DNA of 10,400 nt from UBA3478 sp046048095 (lineage in GTDB: Bacteria > Bacteroidota > Bacteroidia > Flavobacteriales > Flavobacteriaceae), in contig JBJOGS010000075.1 in assembly GCA_046048095.1 (NCBI GenBank), positions 1 through 10,400 of the forward strand. Direction: 5' to 3'. The translations under genes and the position numbers were made by a program. This document shows, piece after piece, positions 6,230 through 10,400 of the stretch. Position 1 is the first letter of the stretch. Every line of letters begins with the position of its first letter. Below the pieces are notes generated by a model, which ran no database searches, was not told the origin of the DNA, and worked only from the letters and a program-made list of their open reading frames with translations.

Positions 6230-6655
6230 TTATTCAGCAGCCGCGTAATCTCTAGCTACAATAAATTTCGTTCTTACCGGAAGTTTCTGGGCAGCAAGTC
6301 TCAAAGCCTCTTCTGCCACCTCTTTAGGCACACCAGCAACTTCAAAAAGCACTCGTCCAGGCTTAACCACAGCAACAAAATACTCAGGTGCACCTTTTCC
6401 TTTACCCATACGTACTTCTAAAGGCTTTTTGGTAATCGGTTTATCCGGGAAAATTTTAATCCATAACTGCCCTTGACGCTTCATGAATCTAGTAGCGGCA
6501 ATACGAGCAGCCTCAATTTGTCTTGAGGTAATGAACATCGAGTCCATTGATTTTATTCCAAACATTCCGTTAGATAATTGATGACCTCTTTGAGAGATCC
6601 CCTTCATACGGCCCTTCTGGGCTTTGCGGAACTTGGTTCTTTTCGGCTGTAACAT
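6230..6655 (-). CDS. rplP: 50S ribosomal protein L16
   Basis: L16 (L10e-type fold), 141 aa. It binds 23S rRNA near the A site and helps position aminoacyl-tRNA, and it enters late in 50S assembly. The N-terminus MLQPKRTKFRKAQKGRMKG is typical, as are FITSRQIEAARIAATRFMKR and KIFPDKPITKKPLEVRMGKG. Arg82 in VRMGKGKG appears equivalent to the arginine that the oxygenase RoxA hydroxylates in E. coli (Arg81); whether it is modified here cannot be told. The gene is preceded by 20 noncoding bases, the second largest gap in the window. That gap is A-rich on the mRNA and carries no Shine-Dalgarno sequence. rpmC follows after 12 bases. Confidence 0.99.
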   Translation of the reverse strand: MLQPKRTKFRKAQKGRMKGISQRGHQLSNGMFGIKSMDSMFITSRQIEAARIAATRFMKRQGQLWIKIFPDKPITKKPLEVRMGKGKGAPEYFVAVVKPGRVLFEVAGVPKEVAEEALRLAAQKLPVRTKFIVARDYAAAE

Positions 6656-6675
6656 CTTACTTTACGTTGTGTTAA

Positions 6676-7386
6676 TTACTTTCTACGACGGCGCTTAGGA
6701 CCTTCTTGTTTTCCTTTAGGTTGATTCGTGGCTAGACCTACAAGCGGAGACAATTCACGCTTTCCGTAAACCTCACCCTTCATAATCCACACCTTGATTC
6801 CAAGACGACCGTAAGTGGTATGTGCCTCATCAAGAGCATAGTCAATATCTGCTCTAAAGGTAGAGAGCGGAATACGTCCCTCTTTGTACGATTCTGAACG
6901 GGCCATTTCTGCACCATTCAAGCGACCAGAAATCATGACTTTAATACCTTCAGCATTCATGCGCATCGCAGCTGCGATAGCCATTTTAATCGCACGTCGA
7001 TACGAGATACGATTTTCAATTTGTCTAGCTATAGAAGCGGCCACAAGGTTAGCATCCAACTCAGGACGCTTAATCTCATGAATGTTTATCTGTACGTCCT
7101 TAGCGGTAATTTTCTTTAATTCTTCTTTCAGCTTATCCACCTCTTGGCCGGCTTTACCGATAATAATTCCAGGGCGTGCTGTTGTGATCGTAATAGTGAT
7201 CAACTTTAAGGTGCGCTCAATGATCACTCGTGATACACTCGCCTTTGAAAGGCGTGCTTTCACATACTTTCTGATCTTGTCGTCCTCGGCAATTTTATCA
7301 CCATAATCATTACCACCGTACCAGTTAGACTCCCATCCTCTGATGATTCCTAAACGAATTCCAATAGGGTTAGTTTTTTGTCCCAT
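6676..7386 (-). CDS. rpsC: 30S ribosomal protein S3
   Basis: S3, 236 aa. It binds the 30S head, lines the mRNA entry channel with S4 and S5 and takes part in mRNA unwinding. The N-terminus MGQKTNPIGIRLG is the family signature. A type II KH domain spans roughly residues 40-110, with the GxxG loop GKAG at 77-80 inside RPGIIIGKAGQEVDKL. The S3 C-terminal domain includes MISGRLNGAEMARSE (151-165) and FRADIDYALDEAHTTYG. Arg130, Arg131 and Lys134 in YRRAIK match the E. coli residues linked to helicase activity (Arg131, Arg132, Lys135). The tail is strongly basic (KRRRRK). It follows rplV by 4 bases, and a 20-base gap leads to rplP. Confidence 0.99.
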   Translation of the reverse strand: MGQKTNPIGIRLGIIRGWESNWYGGNDYGDKIAEDDKIRKYVKARLSKASVSRVIIERTLKLITITITTARPGIIIGKAGQEVDKLKEELKKITAKDVQINIHEIKRPELDANLVAASIARQIENRISYRRAIKMAIAAAMRMNAEGIKVMISGRLNGAEMARSESYKEGRIPLSTFRADIDYALDEAHTTYGRLGIKVWIMKGEVYGKRELSPLVGLATNQPKGKQEGPKRRRRK

Positions 7387-7390
7387 ATTC

Positions 7391-7801
7391 TTACTTTGCT
7401 TCGGTGTTAGTAGTTGAGTCTAAAACGACAGTTACGTGATTTGATCTTTTACGCACGCGGTGCGCTCTTCCTTGAGGAGCAGTTTGCAAACGCTTTAACA
7501 TCGTTCCAGGATCAACGGTGATCTCTTTTACATATAAATTCGCTGACTCCACATCGGCACTTTCATTCTTTGCTTGCCAATTCGCAACCGCAGATAGCAC
7601 CAATTTTTCAAGACGCTTAGAAGCCTCTTTCGAATTATATCTCAAAATAGCCAAGGCTAATTCAATTTGCTTTCCTCTCACTAGATCAGCAACTAAGCGC
7701 ATTTTTCTAGGCGACGTAGGGCAATCATTAAGACGGGCAAAAGCCATGCTCTTGCGCTCTTCCTTAATTCGGTCTGCCATTAATTTTTTACGAACTCCCA
7801 T
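7391..7801 (-). CDS. rplV: 50S ribosomal protein L22
   Basis: L22, 136 aa, binds 23S rRNA and extends a long beta hairpin into the peptide exit tunnel opposite L4. It is longer than the roughly 110-residue enterobacterial protein because of an N-terminal extension of about 20 residues (MGVRKKLMADRIKEE) and a short C-terminal tail. This N-terminal shape, with MGVRK as the first residues, is what I know from flavobacterial L22, so the ATG at 7801 is preferred over internal methionines at residues 8 and 19. The core begins with CPTSPRKMRLVADLVRG (residues 27-43). The tunnel hairpin region is DPGTMLKRLQTAPQGRAHRV, and the protein ends with the usual NHVTVVL strand plus a polar tail. The gene lies 9 bases after rpsS and 4 bases before rpsC. 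Confidence 0.97.
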   Translation of the reverse strand: MGVRKKLMADRIKEERKSMAFARLNDCPTSPRKMRLVADLVRGKQIELALAILRYNSKEASKRLEKLVLSAVANWQAKNESADVESANLYVKEITVDPGTMLKRLQTAPQGRAHRVRKRSNHVTVVLDSTTNTEAK

Positions 7802-7810
7802 AGCTCAAGA

Positions 7811-8089
7811 TTATTTTTTACCCTTATTTTTCGCACCAGCGTGACCTCTGAATGAACGGGTAGGAGAAAACTCACCGAGCTTGTGACCTACCATGTTTTC
7901 AGTGATATACACAGGAACAAATTGTTTCCCGTTATGAACCGCAATAGTCTGACCAACCATATCTGGTGAAATCATTGAGGCGCGAGACCAAGTTTTGATG
8001 ACTGCATTTTTACCAGCAGCAACGTTAGCCTGAACCTTCTTATCAAGGCTGTGATGAATAAACGGACCTTTCTTTAATGAACGTGACAT
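7811..8089 (-). CDS. rpsS: 30S ribosomal protein S19
   Basis: S19, 92 aa, the standard bacterial length. It binds the head of the 30S subunit on 16S rRNA next to S13 and contacts the A-site tRNA and bridge elements of the 50S. The N-terminus MSRSLKKGPFIHHSL is near-invariant in the family. The core TWSRASMISPDMVGQTIAVH and the C-terminal signature NMVGHKLGEFSPTRSFRGH are also complete. The last residues are basic (AKNKGKK). Only 3 bases separate it from the rplB stop, and 9 bases lie between it and rplV. No ribosome binding site is visible, so reinitiation or coupling after rplB is likely; that is inference. Confidence 0.99.
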   Translation of the reverse strand: MSRSLKKGPFIHHSLDKKVQANVAAGKNAVIKTWSRASMISPDMVGQTIAVHNGKQFVPVYITENMVGHKLGEFSPTRSFRGHAGAKNKGKK

Positions 8090-8092
8090 GGA

Positions 8093-8914
8093 TTATTTCT
8101 TTCTGCGTTCTACAATATATCTGTTACTATCTTTCGTCTTAGAACGAGTGCGGTATCCTTTAGCAGGAATACCATTCTTAGAACGAGGGTGACCTCCTGA
8201 GGCGCGCCCTTCTCCACCACCCATCGGGTGATCTACTGGGTTCATCACTACTGGTCGTGTACGTGGTCTTCTACCTAACCAACGGCTTCTACCCGCCTTA
8301 CCTGAAACGATAAGTTGATGATCTGAATTCGAAACTGCACCGATCATCGCCAAGCATTCAGCCAAAATCAAACGCGTTTCACCCGAAGGAAGCTTAATCG
8401 TAACAAACTTTCCGTCTTTCGCCATTAATTGGGCAAAAGTACCTGCACTTCTTGCAATAACGGCACCTTGTCCAGGACGCAATTCAATACAAGAAATAAT
8501 CGTTCCTAAAGGAATATCAGCCAATTTTAAAGCATTACCAATATCCGGAGTTGAACCCGCTCCACTGGTAATCTTCGAACCTACAGACAAGCCGTTTGGA
8601 GCAACGATATAACGCTTTTCACCGTCCTCAAACTGTGTCAAAGCAATAAATGCAGTTCTGTTCGGATCATATTCTATACTTAACACCTCTGAAGCCCCAG
8701 ACTTGTTTCGCTTAAAATCAATGATACGGTAGCGGCGCTTGTGCCCTCCTCCACGGTGCGGAGCGGTCATCTTACCTGATGAGTTGCGCCCTCCTGTTCT
8801 TTTTACCGGAGCCAACAATGACTTCTCAGGAGTACTAGAAGTAATGGCGTCAAAGCCATTCACCACCTTAAAGCGCTGTCCTGGAGTTATTGGTTTTAAT
8901 TTTCTAACCGACAT
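8093..8914 (-). CDS. rplB: 50S ribosomal protein L2
   Basis: L2, 273 aa, essentially full length for bacteria. It is a conserved 23S rRNA-binding protein at the subunit interface, needed for subunit joining and close to the peptidyl-transferase centre. Visible landmarks are the basic N-terminal tail (VRKLKPITPGQRF), the RNA-binding SH3/OB region with GRNSSGKMTAPHRGGGHKRR (residues 42-61), and the C-terminal block MNPVDHPMGGGEGR (224-237) followed by SGGHPRS. His229 in VDHP, equivalent to the functionally important E. coli His229, is retained. The second histidine of the common DHPHGGG motif is Met231 here. The basic tail ends YIVERRKK. The gene starts 9 bases after rplW and stops 3 bases before rpsS. 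Confidence 0.99.
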   Translation of the reverse strand: MSVRKLKPITPGQRFKVVNGFDAITSSTPEKSLLAPVKRTGGRNSSGKMTAPHRGGGHKRRYRIIDFKRNKSGASEVLSIEYDPNRTAFIALTQFEDGEKRYIVAPNGLSVGSKITSGAGSTPDIGNALKLADIPLGTIISCIELRPGQGAVIARSAGTFAQLMAKDGKFVTIKLPSGETRLILAECLAMIGAVSNSDHQLIVSGKAGRSRWLGRRPRTRPVVMNPVDHPMGGGEGRASGGHPRSKNGIPAKGYRTRSKTKDSNRYIVERRKK

Positions 8915-8923
8915 CTGTTCGTA

Positions 8924-9214
8924 TTATAGATTACTGTAAAAATCAATAGCATCTCCTTCAGCAACATCAACGATCGCTTTTTTAACTGCGTTCGTCTTTC
9001 CGTGCTGAATACCTGTTTTGGTATATCGCGTTCTACGCTCAGGGCCGTAATTCATGGTTCTCACCTTTTCTACACGAACACCGTAAGCCTTTTCAACAGC
9101 TTCTTTAATTTGAAGCTTGTTCGCTTTAGGGTCAACGATAAACCCATAACGGTTGAATAGCTCGCTATCCGCCGTCATTTTTTCTGTAATAATTGGTTTT
9201 ATCAGTACACTCAT
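8924..9214 (-). CDS. rplW: 50S ribosomal protein L23
   Basis: L23 family, 96 aa, normal for bacteria. The protein sits at the mouth of the peptide exit tunnel, binds 23S rRNA domain III and is the main docking point for trigger factor and the signal recognition particle. The sequence opens with the family signature VLIKPIITEKMT (residues 3-14). It continues with YGFIVDPKANKLQIKEAVEKAYGV, the beta-alpha core (written here only as a landmark at residues 23-46), and ends with the usual acidic VAEGDAIDFY segment. It lies 7 bases after rplD and 9 bases before rplB, the standard S10 operon order. The ATG at 9214 gives the family N-terminus, so the start is not in doubt. Confidence 0.98.
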   Translation of the reverse strand: MSVLIKPIITEKMTADSELFNRYGFIVDPKANKLQIKEAVEKAYGVRVEKVRTMNYGPERRTRYTKTGIQHGKTNAVKKAIVDVAEGDAIDFYSNL

Positions 9215-9221
9215 GACCCCA

Positions 9222-9851
9222 TTATTTGGTTAAACTCTCTTCAATTAAAGCAACTGCAGCTTCTGAAACAACAATGTTTGAAGCATTCATAATGTTGTAA
9301 GTATTTAAATCTGAGGTAGTTACAACTTTAGATTGCTCTAAATTTCGAGACGACAAATATACATTTTTGTTCACGTCTGCCAACACGAATAGTGACTTTT
9401 TGTTTTGAATGCCCAGTGTTTCCAATAGCTCCACAAAGCTTTTGGTTTTTGGCGCATCGTAGTTAAAGTCTTCGATGACATGTAGCGCCTGGCCTTGAGA
9501 TTTCAAACTCAGTGCAGACTTTCTAGCTAAACGCTTCACATTTTTATTCAATTTCTGCTCGTAGGTACGAGGACGTGGTCCAAAAATACGTCCACCCCCT
9601 CTAAACACAGGAGACTTAATCGAGCCAGCACGCGCTGTACCTGTACCCTTTTGCTTTTTAAGCTTTCGAGTACTTCCAGCAATCTCAGCACGCTCTTTAG
9701 ACTTGTGAGTTCCTTGACGCTGATGAGCCAAGTATTGTTTCACATCTAGATAAATTGCATGCTCGTTCGGTTCAATTCCAAAAACAGCGTCAGAAAGGCT
9801 CACCTTTCTGCCTGTAGATTTTCCGTTGCGATCTAAAACTTCTAGTTCCAT
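9222..9851 (-). CDS. rplD: 50S ribosomal protein L4
   Basis: L4/L1e family, 209 aa, the usual bacterial length. L4 has a globular domain on the 50S surface and a long basic loop that reaches the narrow part of the peptide exit tunnel opposite L22. The loop is plain at about residues 45-97: a basic stretch with KLKKQKGTGTARAG, then FRGGGRIFGPRPRTY. The C-terminal half is the Rossmann-like part (SLFVLADVNKN, followed by NIMNASNIVVSEAAV). The start overlaps the rplC stop by one base, and rplW follows after 7 bases. In E. coli L4 also represses its own S10 operon through the leader RNA. The leader lies outside this window, so this cannot be judged here. A promoter-like match lies inside the gene (9354-9384). 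Confidence 0.98.
   Translation of the reverse strand: MELEVLDRNGKSTGRKVSLSDAVFGIEPNEHAIYLDVKQYLAHQRQGTHKSKERAEIAGSTRKLKKQKGTGTARAGSIKSPVFRGGGRIFGPRPRTYEQKLNKNVKRLARKSALSLKSQGQALHVIEDFNYDAPKTKSFVELLETLGIQNKKSLFVLADVNKNVYLSSRNLEQSKVVTTSDLNTYNIMNASNIVVSEAAVALIEESLTK
9354..9384 (-). promoter_or_regulatory. Possible Bacteroidota-type promoter inside rplD
   Basis: On the minus strand the bases read GTTG, 19 bases, then TATATTTG. This matches the Bacteroidota sigma factor consensus (TTTG or TTG near -33, TAnnTTTG near -7) in both boxes and in spacing. The -7 box is at 9354-9361 and the -33 box at 9381-9384, about 140 bases before the rplW start. The bases are also ordinary codons of L4, so the match may be chance. 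I list it because it was the best-spaced of the several TAnnTTTG matches I noticed on this strand. Confidence 0.2.
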
Positions 9852-10400
9852 TATTTCTGCACTGTTACGTATGCGTTCTTGTGACCAGGAACACAGCCTT
9901 TTACTACAATAAGATTCTTTTCAGCGTCAATCTTCACCACTTGAAGGTTTTCAACGGTTACTGTATCGCCACCCATACGGCCTGCCATACGAAGACCTTT
10001 GAAAACGCGGGCAGGATAGGAAGCAGCTCCGATTGAACCAGGTGCTCTAAGTCTATTATGCTGACCATGTGTAGACTGTCCAACACCGGCAAAACCATGG
10101 CGTTTTACCACGCCTTGGTAACCCTTACCCTTTGAGGTGCCGATCACATCGACAAACTCGCCTTCACTGAATAAAGAGACATCAATCAAGTCACCTAACT
10201 GATGTCCACCACTAAAATTCTGGAATTCGACGAGCTTCTTTTTAGGAGAAGTTCCGGCTTTTTTGGCGTGGCCGATTTCGGCCTTAGTCGCACGTTTTTC
10301 TGCCTTGTCATCGAAACCCAGTTGAAGCGCATTATACCCATCAACCTCTTCGGTTCTGACTTGGGTAACCACGCATGGTCCAGCCTGAATGATGGTACAA
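9851..10400 (-). CDS. rplC: 50S ribosomal protein L3, 5' end beyond the window
   Basis: Large-subunit protein that binds 23S rRNA domain VI, acts early in 50S assembly and sends a long loop towards the peptidyl-transferase centre. The reading frame stays open to the right edge. A GTG at 10372 could be taken for a start, but the codons upstream of it read C-T-I-I-Q-A-G-P-C before VVTQVRTEEVDGY, which is the conserved L3 N-terminal region. The true start is therefore outside, probably about 24 codons further. About 182 residues are visible of a family length near 205. Recognisable blocks are VIGTSKGKGYQG, HGFAGVGQSTHGQHN and RVFKGLRMAGRMG. The loop reads GSIGAASYP where E. coli has GSIGQNQTP, so the methylated glutamine is absent. 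The TAA stop overlaps the rplD ATG by one base (TAATG), which suggests translational coupling. Confidence 0.97.
   Translation of the reverse strand, partial: CTIIQAGPCVVTQVRTEEVDGYNALQLGFDDKAEKRATKAEIGHAKKAGTSPKKKLVEFQNFSGGHQLGDLIDVSLFSEGEFVDVIGTSKGKGYQGVVKRHGFAGVGQSTHGQHNRLRAPGSIGAASYPARVFKGLRMAGRMGGDTVTVENLQVVKIDAEKNLIVVKGCVPGHKNAYVTVQK

Noticed and set aside
7518..7844. Plus-strand open frame of 108 codons opposite rplV and rpsS
   Set aside because: Antisense shadow of two conserved genes, with no recognisable protein features.
9851..10372. GTG at 10372 as the start of rplC
   Set aside because: The frame upstream continues with conserved L3 residues (CTIIQAGPC), so the gene is cut by the window edge rather than starting there.
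1..10400. Mobile element, CRISPR array, tRNA/rRNA gene or hidden accessory system
   Set aside because: Every part of the window is accounted for by conserved ribosomal and translocation genes. There are no direct repeat arrays, transposase-like frames or RNA gene signatures.

Overview
The window is one uninterrupted stretch of the S10-spc ribosomal protein gene cluster. It is read entirely from the minus strand, so transcription runs from high to low coordinates. In transcription order the genes are rplC (cut by the right edge), rplD, rplW, rplB, rpsS, rplV, rpsC, rplP, rpmC, rpsQ, rplN, rplX, rplE, rpsN, rpsH, rplF, rplR, rpsE, rpmD, rplO, secY, infA, rpmJ and the first codons of rpsM (cut by the left edge). 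No gene lies on the plus strand. No intergenic gap exceeds 23 bases, and there is no stretch of 300 bases without a gene.

The organism is most likely a member of Bacteroidota, probably a flavobacterium (Flavobacteriia/Flavobacteriales). Four things point this way: protein sequences of recognisable flavobacterial type (L24, the N-terminally extended L22, L3 with GSIGAASYP, L2 with HPMGGGEGR); secY followed directly by infA and rpmJ with no map or adk between; almost no Shine-Dalgarno sequences before the start codons; and moderate-to-low GC. Placement below class level is not supported by what I can see.

Layout: positions 5381-10400 hold the S10-type half plus the first spc gene (L3, L4, L23, L2, S19, L22, S3, L16, L29, S17, L14). 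Positions 1691-5369 hold the rest of the spc ribosomal proteins (L24, L5, S14, S8, L6, L18, S5, L30, L15). Positions 1-1690 hold secY, infA, rpmJ and the start of rpsM, which leads into the alpha-type block. Together they encode much of the peptidyl-transferase surroundings (L2, L3), the tunnel lining and exit (L4, L22, L23, L24, L29), the 5S rRNA particle (L5, L18), the 30S head and decoding region (S3, S5, S8, S14, S19, S17), an initiation factor, and the SecY channel that docks at the tunnel exit.

Start sites needed correction for three genes. secY most likely starts at 1690 rather than at the upstream ATG at 1738. rplE starts at the ATG at 5050 rather than the GTG at 5053. rplC runs off the window rather than starting at the GTG at 10372. 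rpmJ (38 codons) was found by direct reading.

I found no previously undescribed system, mobile element, CRISPR array, RNA gene or terminator. The findings are modest: a promoter-like match inside rplD, one near-Shine-Dalgarno sequence before infA, start-site questions, and lineage-type residue substitutions in L3, L2, S14 and L36.
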